In this document: positions 31,459 to 42,428 of the stretch, in pieces | Numbering within the stretch: position 1 is the stretch's first letter | Layout of the letters: each line of letters starts with the position of its first letter | Source of the DNA: Mycoplasmopsis bovis 8790 | Lineage (GTDB): Bacteria > Bacillota_I > Bacilli_A > Mycoplasmatales > Metamycoplasmataceae | DNA length: 64,000 nt | Reading direction: 5' to 3' | Assembly: GCF_005061465.1 (NCBI RefSeq) | Contig: NZ_LAUS01000004.1 | Span: 62,001 to 126,000 of the forward strand | The notes under the pieces: model-generated | Seen by the model: the letters and a program-made list of their open reading frames with translations, nothing else | The model's database searches: none | Told to the model about the DNA's origin: nothing | Made by a program: the position numbers and the translations under genes

Positions 31459-32910
31459 CTAAGAGGCTGTTTTATAGTGCTTTTGTACAAATTTATCAAC
31501 ATAAATCATATTATTTAATACATGTTTTACTAACCACGAAAACTCAAAATCAGGATTATATGTTAATGATCAGCTTATGCCATACAAGCAGACTATGGCT
31601 TTTGTTGCATAGTATTCATCGTAGTCAAATTCAAAGTTAGTATACTTAAGGTATTCATTAATAAATGCTTTTTCATCTTCAACTGAGTAGTCCAAATCAC
31701 TGCAATGGTAAGCAATATCAAAATATCTAGTATTCATTGACGAATATTCAAGGTCAATAAACATTATCTCATTGTTATTGGCTAGCAATATGTTTTCTCG
31801 ATTTAGATCATTGTGGCTAGGAACATCATTTTTTAAGTATTTGGAAGCAAATAATACTTTGCTTTTAATTTGGTTGTTAAATATTTGATTAAAAAGTTTA
31901 TGGTCTTTATTTTTTTTGTAATAGAAAGCAATTCTTTTAGAAATTTTATTTTTAATAAGTTTTATTTTTGCATTATGCAAATTAGCAACTTTCTTAGCAA
32001 TTTTGAAACGAATAAGGTTGTTTTGAAAGTCTATTGGTATTTTATTAATAAAGTGACGTACTATTATTTCGTCATCTTCATAAATTACATTTTCTGTTAT
32101 GCCAAGGTTACTGAATTTCTCTAATTTATTCAAATGGTTAAAGCCGTTTTTTTGTTTTACTTGAATAAATAAATCATTTTTGACATATGATAGATTTGTA
32201 TATCCATCATGAAGTTGAATTTTATTATCGTCTAGGAGTAAATCTTTATAAATATGTTCATAAGACATTTTGGAAAATTCATTACATACATATAAGGCTT
32301 CTTTATACTGCTTTTGGGAAATATTAAACTCTTTTTTAACTAATGAAGGATCAAAATTCATATGAATAAGTGACATTGCATCAAAAAGTGGGTTTGATTT
32401 TCTAACTCACTCAAAGTCAATTAATTCAACCTCATTGTTTTCATTTATTAAAATATTTTTAAGGTTTAAATCACAATGGCATGTAGCAACAGATCCAGCA
32501 TTTGCATATTGTTCAACATACTTTTGATATTTCTTAGTACCTTTACCATAGTAAAAAAGATCGATAGCAGGCAAATCAACTTCAATTTTATGAAACTCTT
32601 TAATTTTGTCTATAACAGATTTTTGTACTTCCAGGCTTAAATTAACTTTTTCCAGTGTTTTACCTTCAAATCATTTTCTTACTAATATGCCTTTTTTATA
32701 GTAATAAACGCCTGGAATCTTATCCATAAATAATGATTCAATTGAATGATCAACTAAATCAGAAATAGGTACCCTCAATTGGCAAGTTTGTCCCTCATAT
32801 TCCACTTTAAAAGTGTAGTTATGAAAGCCCTTATAATAAAATTCTATGTTAGAAATTTTGATAAGTAAATCATTCTCAACTCTAGACTTTAAAAATTCAT
32901 ATTCATTCAT
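31459..32910 (-). CDS. Tandem fusion of two choline/ethanolamine-kinase-like domains
   Basis: The 483-aa protein carries two complete C-lobes of the APH/ChoK superfamily. The first has ATCHCDLNLKNILIN (catalytic HxDLxxxN) and VELIDFEWVRKSN near residues 135-165. The second has VPSHNDLNRENILLA and IMFIDLEYSSMNTRYFDIAYH near residues 355-390. The N-lobe of the second, IQLHDGYTNLSYVKNDLFIQ, restarts at about residue 230. LicA-type kinases phosphorylate imported choline for lipid or surface decoration. A related single-domain kinase is 2 kb away. TATAAT ends 9 bases before the ATG, so the leader is nearly absent. The stop overlaps a copy of the TGTTTTATAG decamer. Confidence 0.85.
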
Positions 32911-32967
32911 AGTGATTTAATTATATAAAAAGCAAATTAATGAATTGCTATATTAAGCAAATAAAAA

Positions 32968-32984
32968 CTGCAAAAATATTGCAG
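32968..32984 (-). terminator. Terminator of lepA
   Basis: CTGCAA and TTGCAG form a 6-bp stem with a 5-base loop just past the lepA stop, and TTTTTATT follows on the minus strand. Confidence 0.7.
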
Positions 32985-32985
32985 C

Positions 32986-34779
32986 TTATTTATCAACATT
33001 TGTTTTTAAAATATCCAAGAAAGCTTCTTGTGGCACTTCAACAGAGCCTAGCATTTTCATTTTTTTCTTTCCTGCTTTTTGTTTTTCTAAAAGCTTCTTG
33101 TATCTACTTATATCTGAAGCATGAAGCTTGTGAGTTACATCTTTTCTAAACGCTTTAATTGTTTCACGGGCAATAATTTTTCCACCAATAGTAGCTTGTA
33201 CAGGAACTTCAAAGTTTTGTCTAGGAATAGCATCTTTTAGTCTTTTGGTTAAATCTCTGGACTTTTCATATGCTGAATCTTTATGTGTAATGATTGAAAA
33301 AGCATCAATTTTATCTCCATTTAATAAAATATCAACTTTGACCAAATCACTTGTTTTATAGCCTATTAAGTCATATTCAAAGGATGCATAACCTTTACTC
33401 AAGCTTTTCATTTTGTCAAAAAAGTCAAAAACTATTTCACCTAAAGGCATTTCATAAATTAGCCTGCTTCTAGAATCATCAATATAGTCTAATGACTTAT
33501 AAATGCCACGTTTGTTTTGGCACAAGTCCATAATATTACCAATGTATTCATTTGGCAATATAATTGTTGCCTCAATATAAGGTTCTTCAATGTGATCTAT
33601 ATAAGTGCGATCTGGCATAAGTGAAGGGTTTGAAATCATTTCAAATGAGCCATTAGTTTTAACAACTTTATATTCAACACTAGGACTAGTTGCAATAATT
33701 CCGACTTTATACTCCCTATTTAAACGTTCTTGAATAACATCCATATGAAGCATTCCTAAAAAACCAACTCTAAAGCCGAATCCAAGAGCTTTTGAAGTTT
33801 CTTGCTCTCAAGTTAATGAACTATCACTAAGAGAAATTTTGTCTAAGCTCTTTTTGAGTTCAGCATAGTCTCTAGTATCAATAGGATAAAATCCTGTAAA
33901 AAGCACAGGTTTTTTACGTTTGTATCCTGGGAGTGGTTCTAATGCTGGATTTTCAACCAAGGTTATAGTATCACCAACATGAACTTCTTTTGCATCTCTA
34001 ATTGTAGCTGCGACATATCCTACTTCACCAGCTTCTAAATATTCTTTTTTATTTTCCTTAGGATTTCTTACACCTAGCTCAATAACATGGTATTGAGCAT
34101 TATTTGACATAAATTTGAAGTCATCACCAACTTTTAATTTACCTTGGAATACTCTAATAAGCATAATAACACCACGGTATTCATCAAAGTATGAATCAAA
34201 AATTAACGCTTTTAGTGGTTTATTATCATCTGCATCAATAGGAGCTGGGACATAATTAACAATTGCATCAAGAACTTTTTCACAATTTAGGCCTGTCTTG
34301 GCACTAACGCATACAGCATTATTGGCCGGAATACCAATAACATTTTCAATTTCTTCTTTAGTTTTTTCAATGTTTGCCGATGGAAGGTCAATTTTGTTAA
34401 TAATTGGAATAATTTCCAAATTATTTTCTAAAGCTAGATAAACATTAGCAAGAGTTTGAGCCTCAATGCCTTGTGTAGCATCAACTAACAATAAAGCACC
34501 TTCCGAAGCAGCCAATGATCTAGAAACTTCATAAGTAAAGTCAACATGACCTGGAGTATCTATTAAGTGAAATGTGTAATCTTTATATTTAATTTGCACA
34601 GCATTAAGCTTAATTGTGATTCCTCTTTCTCTTTCTAAATCCATTTGGTCTAAAAATTGCTCTTCTAAATCTCTAGCAGCTACTGTGTTTGTTAGTTCTA
34701 AAATTCTATCTGCAAGCGTACTTTTGCCATGATCTATGTGCGCTATTATTGAAAAATTTCTTATTTTGCTCTTGTCCAT
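32986..34779 (-). CDS. lepA: Elongation factor 4 (LepA)
   Basis: A ribosomal GTPase that back-translocates or helps ribosome assembly. The G1 motif is [15 protein letters not shown]2 region [14 protein letters not shown]3 DTPGHVDF and G4 NKIDLPSA. The EF-G-like domains follow. The LepA-specific C-terminal domain carries the usual basic end ([20 protein letters not shown] and [14 protein letters not shown]). Length 597 aa is normal. One TGA-Trp separates the two halves of the frame. No strong Shine-Dalgarno is seen. The 75-base gap to the plus-strand kinase holds divergent promoters. Confidence 0.97.
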
Positions 34780-34840
34780 ATTATTACCAACATTTAAAAA
34801 ATTAAGAATTAAAATACTATTAAATAAATTAATTATATAG

Positions 34841-34846
34841 TATAGT
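34841..34846 (+). promoter_or_regulatory. -10 box for a leaderless kinase transcript
   Basis: TATAGT ends 8 bases before the ATG at 34855 and no Shine-Dalgarno intervenes. Confidence 0.5.
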
Positions 34847-34854
34847 TATAAATT

Positions 34855-35613
34855 ATGGATTATCAAGGAAGCTTTAAAGAGAAACAATTTATTAAAAAAG
34901 GGCATACTAATATTTCGTATTTACATAACGGAAATTTTGTTCAGGAAAAAATATACACAGGATTTAATCATAAAATTGACTATGAGATATTGTCAATTTT
35001 TGACTTTGTACCTAGATTAATTAATAATGACGAAAAGAAAGTTGAATGAGAATTTATTAAAGGTGATGAGCCAAAATTAAGTAATGAAAATTTAGTTAAA
35101 ATTGCAAAATGCTTATATACTATTCATCATTCAATGCTTAAGTTTCCGCCTTCAAATCACGCTGCTAGAGTAAAAAGGTATCGTAAGATTTTAAGTGAAA
35201 AAAATGTGAATATCAAGGCCTTGAATGATTTTTATCGCAATGTCAATAAAACATTAAGTAACATGAGAACTGATATTCCATGTCACAATGACTTATGGAC
35301 TTCTAATCTTGTTTTACAGGACGAAACGGAAAAATTGTATGTTTGTGACTGAGAGTATGCAACTATGGGTGATCCACTTTTTGAATTAGCATATTTTATT
35401 GAAAGTGCAAATTTAAGTAAAGAACAAGAAAAAGTTTTTTTAGAAGCTTATGGTGAATATGAAGAGCTATTTTTAATAAGACATAAGATGCTAGTAAACT
35501 ATTTAGTTATTTTGTGGGTTTATTCGCAAGATAAAAAGCCATTTTCAACAGAAATGTATGAAGAAAGACTTTATAAATATGATAAAGAACTAAGTCAACT
35601 TAGAGGGTTTTAG
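34855..35613 (+). CDS. Choline/ethanolamine kinase-like protein (single domain)
   Basis: A 252-aa kinase of the ChoK/LicA family. The start QFIKKGHTNISYLHNGNFVQ is the N-lobe glycine-type strand pair. The catalytic loop is IPCHNDLWTSNLVL and the metal-binding motif YVCDWEYATMGDPLFELAYF. It is clearly related to each half of the double kinase encoded on the other strand 2 kb away. The substrate (choline, ethanolamine, a sugar or an aminoglycoside) cannot be fixed by eye. Confidence 0.87.
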
Positions 35614-35663
35614 ACTATAAAAATAATTGCTAAAAAGCAGTATATCAGTATAATAGGAGACAT

Positions 35664-36317
35664 ATGGGAAAGCAAAAAGAAGTTAAGCTGAGAATAAAAT
35701 GTTTTATTTTACTAACAATATTTTTATTAATGTCGGCAGCTCCATTAATAGCTTATGTTTTTCTTGCAAAAATGGCCGATTCAAATGTTTGAATTGTTAG
35801 GTTTGTAAATCTAACAGCAAATAACATTAAAATGAATTTTGTAGGCAATGATGGCAACACGAGTGGAATTTTTGTTAAATTTTACAAAACATATTTCTCA
35901 ATTTTATCGTCAGATTGATCTAAATTAGGAATATCAGACATCCTTTTAATAATTTTAGCGTTCGTTGGCTCACAACTTTTCTTGATTTTATCAGTTGTAT
36001 GGCTTTTATATGTGCTTATTGTATATTGCATATTTAATCTATTTAAAGGTAAAGTATTTATTTTGTATGCATTAATTTCGCTATTGCTATTTGCAGCAGC
36101 GGGTGTATTATATGGTCTACTTTATTTTGGTCCAGTTATAGATAAAACTTCACTAAAAGCGGCAATTGAAAGTAAGTTTATTACTTTTGTAAATAAATGA
36201 TTAATTTGGATACTAACAGGAGTTATTTTGGCTCAAATGATTTTAATTTGCATTGAGATAGCTACTGTTAAAAGGGTAAATAGCAACCTAAGAGTACAAA
36301 CCTTAGAAATGCAATAG
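35664..36317 (+). CDS. Membrane protein with four predicted helices (217 aa)
   Basis: Starts MGKQKEVKLRIKCFILLTIF with AGGAG 5 bases upstream. Hydrophobic segments are at about residues 12-34, 85-115, 122-148 and 175-200. A loop of some 50 residues after helix 1 should be extracellular. It ends RVQTLEMQ. No family is recognised. It follows the kinase gene by 50 bases and may be co-transcribed. Confidence 0.75.
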
Positions 36318-36360
36318 TTTTATGTTAAATCAAAGCAAACTAAAAATAGAAATTTATAAG

Positions 36361-36391
36361 AACAAAACATTATGTTTTGTTTTTATTTTAC
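36361..36391 (+). terminator. Terminator after the membrane protein gene
   Basis: AACAAAAC (36361-36368) pairs with GTTTTGTT (36374-36381), and TTTATTTT follows. Confidence 0.8.
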
Positions 36392-36498
36392 TGTAAAACA
36401 GCCATATTAGTCAATTTTATGATTAAGTAGTGCAATAATTTAGAGCAAAATTCTAACAAAAGAATTTAGAAATTAAAGCAATTGTATTTTTAGAATTA

Positions 36499-36504
36499 TA
36501 TAAT
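36499..36504 (+). promoter_or_regulatory. -10 box of the helicase gene
   Basis: TATAAT lies 30 bases before the ATG at 36535, with AAAGGAC as ribosome site. No good -35 is at the expected distance. Confidence 0.5.
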
Positions 36505-36534
36505 TATGATTAATAGATATTTAAAGGACAAATT

Positions 36535-39500
36535 ATGGAAAATAAAAATAATAAAGCTAAGCAATACCAAAGCATTTTAAGCAATCTTTTGGATGTTAAT
36601 CCATCTGACCAAGCGATATTTACGAAGGTTAATAACAAGTATTGTTTTGATTTTTATTCTCTGTTTGGGCCTGAAGCCTTTGATTTAATTTATTCAAACA
36701 AGAACTTCGATATTCCAATTTTAGAAGTTAATTTAATTAGAATTTGTCAGCTTTTAGAAAAAAGTGATAATGCCGATGAAACCATATCAATTTTAGAAGA
36801 AAATAATTATGCATTAAGCCAGCAAAGGCTAAATCAACTTAGAAAAGAGTTTGTTATTACAAAAAACAAAATAATAAATGAGATAAGAGCAAATTTTCAA
36901 AGGCAAGCCTTAAAATGAAAGTTATTTTTGAATAAAGCTAATGAAATAAATGCTGAAACAAATATCTGACCAATGCATTTAGGATTCTTATTTGTCCGGG
37001 TTTCTATAGAAGGCAAAAGTGTTTATGCTCCATTATTTTTTAAGGAAGTATATTTAGAAATAAGAAACGCTAGACCTTTTTTAATTTCTAATGGTGACAT
37101 TAAACCTAATGAAAAATTATTATTTTTATTAAATAATGCTGGTTTTGATTTAGAAGTTACTGAAAATTATGGTGACTGAAGCATTAAAGAATTAATAAAA
37201 AGTTTGCATGAAGTTTGAGGACAAATTTATGAGTTAAAAGTTAATTTAAATTCTGAATTTGCTTCTTTTAGTGCAGAAGAAATTATTAATGAATCATTAC
37301 AGTTTTTAGGTGGCGTTGTTCTAGGTTTATTTCAGCCTTCTGGTGGTTATATCAGAAACAGGATGTTAGAAATAATTAATAACAATGAGATTAATAAAAT
37401 ATTGCAGGTTGAATTTAACAAAAATATCTATAAAAAAAGGATAAATGACGTTTTATTCAATCCAAAAACTAGCTTATTTAAGATAGCAGCAACTAATTAT
37501 TCGCAAGATAGAGCTATAGCTAGTGCCCTTAATCAAAACACAATTATTTGAGGTCCACCAGGAACAGGAAAAAGTCAGACTATAGTTAATATATTAACCA
37601 ATGTTCTGGTTTATTCAAAAACAGCTATAGTTTGCTCACAAAAAAAGGCTGCCTTGGAAGTTATTAGAAACAGAATGGGTGACTTGAAAATTTTCTGTCT
37701 TTTTATGCTTAATTCTAAAAATATGAACAGAAAATCGTTTTATGAACCTATAAAAGAATATTTAGACTATTTAGAAAACTATGAAGAAATTGATGATTTA
37801 AAACCGCTTAGAGTAATAACAAATGAAGAAATTGATTTTGTTAATAACATACAAATAGCTTCTAATGACAAAAGATTTAACCACGCGGTTAAGTTAATTA
37901 GTCCAATTAAAAAGTCTGGCTCAGATTTTACAAGTGAAATATGAACTAAAATTACTCAATTGCCTACAGATATTAAATATCCAATGAAATTTAAGTTTTC
38001 TAGTGCTTGAGAGCTTAGAAAATTTATGCTTAAAGAGAATAATTTAAGTTTTAAAATATACAAGAAAAATTATTGACTAATTAGTAAACTCTCTAAGCAA
38101 TTATTTGACGAATTCAACAATTTTACAGGTAATTTGGATGAAATAGTACGACTAAAAGGAAATCTTAGTGCATCTGATTTTGACTACATTAGTAACTTAT
38201 TATGCATTTTGCCTAACTTTAACCAAGCTCAAACTAGTGACAAAAACGAACTAAGACGCTTCATTACGAAAAATATAATTAATTCAATTATGCATTTTAA
38301 TGAAGATGAAAAAGCTGAGTATACTGAATTTGCTGCAACAGCAAGACTTGCAATAATTGAGCCATATAAATTTATGAAGCGCTTTTCTAATATGATAAAG
38401 AAGCTTTTTCCAATATTAATTGTTACACCGGAAGCCGACTTATCAGCCTGAAACAAAGGCGAATTGGACTATGGAATACTTGATGAATCTAGCCAAATTT
38501 TTATAGAAAAAGGTTTGCCTGTTTTATATTTATCCAAAATCAAGATTTTAGCTGGTGACGATCAACAAATGAAGCCTAGCAACTGATTTGGCATTAGAGT
38601 AAGTGATGAAGAAACTATTTTTGGTAAGGTTGATTCTATGCTTGATTTTGCCAAAGGGGTAGGTGTATATAATGTTTTATTAGACAAAAATTATCGTTCA
38701 AATTATGCCTCTCTAATGACTTTTAGTAGTAAACATTTTTATAATAGTTCGCTAGATGTTGTGGATACGAATTTAAATGCAAATAATTATGAATCAATTG
38801 AAGTAATTGATGCTAATGGAATTTGAGAAGATAATAAAAATGAAATAGAAGCGAATTTAGCAATAAAAGTTGCAAATGAAAACTTAAACAAATACAGGAA
38901 AATAATTTTGCTTTGCTTCAATGCTAAACAACAAGACTATATAACTACTAAAATATTCAGAGAAGAATCTGAATTAGAAAAAGCAATAGTTGATGGAAAG
39001 CTACTTTTGAGAAATATAGAGAATATTCAAGGTGATGAAGCTGACTTAGTTATTGTCTCAATTGCTTACGATAGTAGTGTGTTATTTCACTCAACATACG
39101 TTGGCCGTCCAGGCGGAAAAAACGCATTAAATGTAGCTATTTCCAGAGCAAAAGATAAGATGATTGTTCTTAAAAGTCTTAACGCAAGCGATGTAAGCGT
39201 GTTAACTGGCAATGAAGATGTATATATTTTTAAAAAGTGATTAGAATTCTTGGAATTAGATTCTAAAGGCAAGCAAGAGTTTGTTTCAAATGATAATTTA
39301 GTCCAAAATGAGCCAAATATAGGAGTAGAAGTAGCAAAACCTGATTTTGAAATTGAACTAGAAAGTTCAATTAACGAATTAATTAAAGATTATGACAACC
39401 TAACACTTTCTACTAATGAATCAATTGGCACACTTAAAATTGACTACATTCTTAAACATAAAAATAAAAACATTATGTGCTTTATTATAGATAAGTATGA

Positions 39501-39954
39501 ATACCAAAATGATGTTGAAAAATATGTATTACAAAAGGATTTATATAAATTCATAAAAAGCAAAAAATATAATGTACACTTAATTAACAGCTTGACTTGA
39601 GCATTTGAAAAAGATGCAATTTATGATGAAATAATTCAATACATTGAAAGTTCTGTTGTGTCTAACAACGATCTTTATAATGATGAAAATGTCTATACTT
39701 CATTAAGCGCTAAAGCCTATGAAACAGACCAATTAGGCAATCTAACCTCTGAACATACTGATAGTTATGACAGCAATAATAACTATGATTCATCAACTAA
39801 CACAGAGTTGATAAATGCTAAAAGTTCTGAAGATTCTGATAGTCAAAATGATAGCGATAATGAAGAAGCATTTGAAGATAATGTTAAAAAATGAGAACAA
39901 ATCTTAAGTAAAGAAGTAATAATTGACACAGCAGTTATTGAACAAAAGAACTAA
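36535..39954 (+). CDS. SF1 (DNA2/NAM7-like) helicase with possible nuclease-fold tail (1139 aa)
   Basis: A large ATP-dependent helicase of the Upf1-like branch. Walker A is IIWGPPGTGKSQTIVN near residue 340, Walker B YGILDESSQIF near 650, motif III ILAGDDQQMKPS, motif IV LDKNYRSN, motif V region IENIQGDEADLVIVS and motif VI ALNVAISRAKDKM near 870. After the helicase comes IGTLKIDYILKHKNKNIMCF, then IIDKYEY, and about 25 residues later a strand ending VHLINSLTWAF. That order resembles the Vsr/MTES_1575-type endonuclease domain found after such helicases, though key acids may be lost. The last 110 residues are acidic and Ser/Asn-rich. Relatives occur in defence and RNA-processing systems; the role here is unknown. 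Confidence 0.85.
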
Positions 39955-39976
39955 AAGCAGGGAGCCCTGCTTTTTT
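39953..39976 (+). terminator. Terminator of the helicase gene, overlapping its stop codon
   Basis: AAAAGCAGGG (39953-39962) pairs with CCCTGCTTTT (39965-39974). The loop opens by a few pairs in practice. It begins inside the TAA stop and ends in six Ts. Confidence 0.85.
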
Positions 39977-39983
39977 ATTAAAG

Positions 39984-40017
39984 TAACAAAAAAACAGATA
40001 GGATAGTCTATCTGTTT
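39984..40017 (-). terminator. Terminator of the infC-rpmI-rplT operon
   Basis: AAACAGATAG (39992-40001) and CTATCTGTTT (40008-40017) form a perfect 10-bp stem. On the minus strand seven Ts follow. Confidence 0.85.
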
Positions 40018-40022
40018 AGTAA

Positions 40023-40373
40023 TTATTCAGAATCACGAGCAATTGCAATTAATTGTGAAAACACTTGAGGTTCATTAATAGCTAGTTCTGATAACATTTT
40101 ACGGTTGATAGTAATGTTTGATTTTTTAAGACCATTAATAAATTTTGAATATGATAAGCCTTCTAGTCTAACAGCAGCACTTATACGTGAAATTCATAAT
40201 TTTCTATAGTCTCTTTTAACTTGTTTACGGTCTCTAAAAGCGTATGTTCAAGATTTTACAACAGCTTGTTTAGCAACTTTATAACCTATTGACTTGTGTC
40301 CAAAATAACCCTTAGCTAGTTTTATTCATTTCTTTCTTCTAGCTCTTGTAACGGTTCTACCTTTTACTCTCAT
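40023..40373 (-). CDS. rplT: 50S ribosomal protein L20
   Basis: L20 binds 23S rRNA early in 50S assembly and in many Firmicutes represses its own operon. The 116-aa sequence starts [20 protein letters not shown] and contains [36 protein letters not shown] and [18 protein letters not shown], all typical. AGAAGGTAAT precedes the ATG. It is the last gene of infC-rpmI-rplT. Confidence 0.97.
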
Positions 40374-40397
40374 AATATTACCTTCTTAATAAAATTA

Positions 40398-40586
40398 TTA
40401 AATTAATGCCTTAAATCTCTTAAGATCAGAACTGTGCATTTGCGCAGATTTACGAGATTGACGTTTTTGTTTTGTGGTTTTATTTTGGGCTAAATGTGAA
40501 CGATAAGCTTGTTCACGGATAACTTTACCAGTTGCTGTTACTTTAATTCTTTTTTTAAGAGCGCTTTTAGTCTTCATCTTTGGCAT
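40398..40586 (-). CDS. rpmI: 50S ribosomal protein L35
   Basis: A basic 62-aa protein, [20 protein letters not shown], ending in the usual [15 protein letters not shown]-type tail. The start at 40586 was chosen over longer in-frame starts because AAGGAGC lies 7 bases upstream and the length then matches the family. It overlaps the end of infC by 20 bases. Confidence 0.95.
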   Translation of the reverse strand: MPKMKTKSALKKRIKVTATGKVIREQAYRSHLAQNKTTKQKRQSRKSAQMHSSDLKRFKALI

Positions 40587-41217
40587 CTTTTGCTCCTTTT
40601 TTGTCATCAGATTCATTTGAATTTGACTCTGCTGACTTTTCTTCAACTATATTATGTTCTCTTTTATACTTATTAACTTTGACCTTATTAGGTTGGAGAT
40701 ACATATCAAGAAAACGTTCGCCAATTATTTCAGGTTCTTTTGTTTTTTCGGCTACTGCTTCTACTAATTCATAAAATTTATTCATCATAGTGTAGCCTAA
40801 TTCAGGTCTAGTGATTTCACGTCCTCTAAATTTCAAACTAACCTTGATTCTGTCGCCATCTAATAAGAACTCAAATGCTTTTCTAGCTTTAGTTTTTAAA
40901 TCATGATCACCAGTCATAGCTGTTAATCTAATTTGACGATTTTGAATTATTGTTTGTTTTTCTTTAGCGGCCTTTTGCTTCTTTTTACGTTCATATTTAA
41001 ATTTACCGTAATCTAAAATTCTAGCAATAGGCTTTGGCTCAACAGCAATTAAAACTAAGTCTAACTTGCTGTCTTTGGCTATTTCAATGGCTTCAAAGGT
41101 ATTTTTTACACCTATTTTTTCACCATCAGCACCAATCAAGAACACCTTTTGAAATGGAATATTTTCATTAATCATATGTTCTTGTTCAGGCTTTTTTATT
41201 TTCTTGAAGTTTTGTAT
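40567..41217 (-). CDS. infC: Translation initiation factor IF-3 with an AUA start codon
   Basis: IF-3 keeps ribosomal subunits apart and checks the start codon. [39 protein letters not shown] and [20 protein letters not shown] identify both domains. The first in-frame ATG (41175) lacks a ribosome site and lies inside the conserved region. A perfect AAGGAG at 41228-41223 is 5 bases before an in-frame ATA at 41217, giving an extra [14 protein letters not shown]. Rare AUU, AUC or AUA starts on infC are a known autoregulatory device. The C-terminal 25 residues are an acidic Ser/Asn/Lys tail not needed in other species. Confidence 0.9.
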   Translation of the reverse strand: MQNFKKIKKPEQEHMINENIPFQKVFLIGADGEKIGVKNTFEAIEIAKDSKLDLVLIAVEPKPIARILDYGKFKYERKKKQKAAKEKQTIIQNRQIRLTAMTGDHDLKTKARKAFEFLLDGDRIKVSLKFRGREITRPELGYTMMNKFYELVEAVAEKTKEPEIIGERFLDMYLQPNKVKVNKYKREHNIVEEKSAESNSNESDDKKGAKDAKDED

Positions 41218-41222
41218 AACTG

Positions 41223-41390
41223 CTCCTTAGTTTTTTGATAAAAATTAAAACATAAAAATAAAGTGATTCTCATCACTTCTATCTACAAAAAACATCATTG
41301 ATATTTTTAATTGTAGCTAGAACCCAAGGCTATGGCCATCAGGTGAGAATTTAATCTACTTCTGCAATTAAATATTGCTATAGTATTTTA
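41223..41390 (-). promoter_or_regulatory. L20-type leader with attenuator upstream of infC
   Basis: On the minus strand a hairpin AAGTGAT/ATCACTT (41278-41272 with 41267-41261, loop GAGA) is followed by TATTTTT, a terminator about 30 bases before the infC ribosome site. Upstream, ATTCTCACC (41350-41342) can pair with nine bases that form the loop and part of the arm of that terminator (41274-41266), so the two structures exclude each other. The CCTGATGGCCATAGCCTTGG stretch between them looks like the conserved core of the Firmicute L20 leader. L20 binding would favour termination. Confidence 0.72.
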
Positions 41391-41710
41391 ACATAAACAT
41401 TATAATTTCACAAGGTAAAAAATATATATTTATTTGCTGTAAATTCTTATGTTTTTGATCACTGAATTTAATTTTATTTTACAAAATATGCACGCCTTAA
41501 AAATTCTGACATAGAATGAAATTTGCACTTGTTTTATTACAAAACTTTCAATGTTTATAACTATAGTTTTCAAATATCATTTTTGTAATGCTTAGTTATT
41601 ACACTAATTTTCACTCAACTTTGTGCTATAAAAAATAAATTTATTAATAAAGCATAGCAATTATGATTTTTGGTATATGATACTTAATTATAGGGAAAAA
41701 AGGAGCTTTT
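41391..41710. other. Divergent intergenic region
   Basis: About 320 AT-rich bases between the infC leader and a lipoprotein gene. TTATAAT-like sequence near 41400 may be the infC operon -10 box. The plus side ends in an AAGGAGC ribosome site. No coding sequence, repeat or strong stem is seen. Confidence 0.4.
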
Positions 41711-42379
41711 ATGAATAGAAAATTACTCAATTCATTTATAGCTGGTGGTTTATCAGTATCATTGGTGTTTGCATCAGCACAATGCGGAAAATTAGATAAA
41801 TATAAAAATGAAGATGCCAAAAATTTTAATGAGCAAGTTAGGGATAAAACACTTAGTCAAATCAAAAAGATTCTTGACAAGGATCATCCAGAATCATTAA
41901 AACAAGCGCTTAAGTTAGAAGATGAAATTAACAAATGAATTTTTGCCAACGATAAAGTTGACTTTGAAATTAAAAAAGAACTTTTAAGTGTCTTTAGCGC
42001 AAATGATTATAAGCTTTTACAGGATATAAAAGGCAGCGAGCCTAAAGCGCCAAACCAAGAAGACAATAAGAATTTGAAAAAAGATCAACAAGAGGCCTTG
42101 AACAAAAAATATAAGAAAGAATTAGCATCATTTGTTGATAAATTTAAGCTTGCAGTATTATCAGCTGAATTTAATATTTTTGAATCAAAATATAAAGAAG
42201 TTGCTCAAAAGAAACAATCATCGCATAAAAAAGATGTTGAGAAACTAGAAAAAGCTCTTAAGGTGCTTAATGAAAGCTTAAACAGTGAAAAAGTCAAGAG
42301 TGAAGGTGACAAAGTTTTTGCTTATGGAGATTTCTTAAAAGAAAACTGACCAACACTTTTAAAATTAGTAAAAAGCTAA
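41711..42379 (+). CDS. Lipoprotein with helical, charged mature part (222 aa)
   Basis: Lipobox FASAQC gives Cys25. The mature 198 residues are rich in Lys, Glu and Leu, with two TGA-Trp codons, and should be mostly coiled coil (segments from FNEQVRDKTLSQIKKIL and from EALNKKYKKELASFVDKFK). No family is recognised. AAGGAGC lies 6 bases before the ATG. It is convergent with tmcAL. Confidence 0.8.
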
Positions 42380-42391
42380 TTATAATAACAA

Positions 42392-42428
42392 AAAACCTAT
42401 AGCGCTATTTTACAAGGCTATAGGTTTT
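42392..42428. terminator. Bidirectional terminator overlapping the tmcAL stop
   Basis: AAAACCTATAGC (42392-42403) and GCTATAGGTTTT (42417-42428) form a perfect 12-bp stem with a 13-base loop. The right arm contains the tmcAL stop codon. Confidence 0.85.

Noticed and set aside
40586-40646. Longer start for L35 at 40646.
   Set aside because: The extra residues do not resemble L35, lie within infC, and the ATG at 40586 has an AAGGAGC site.
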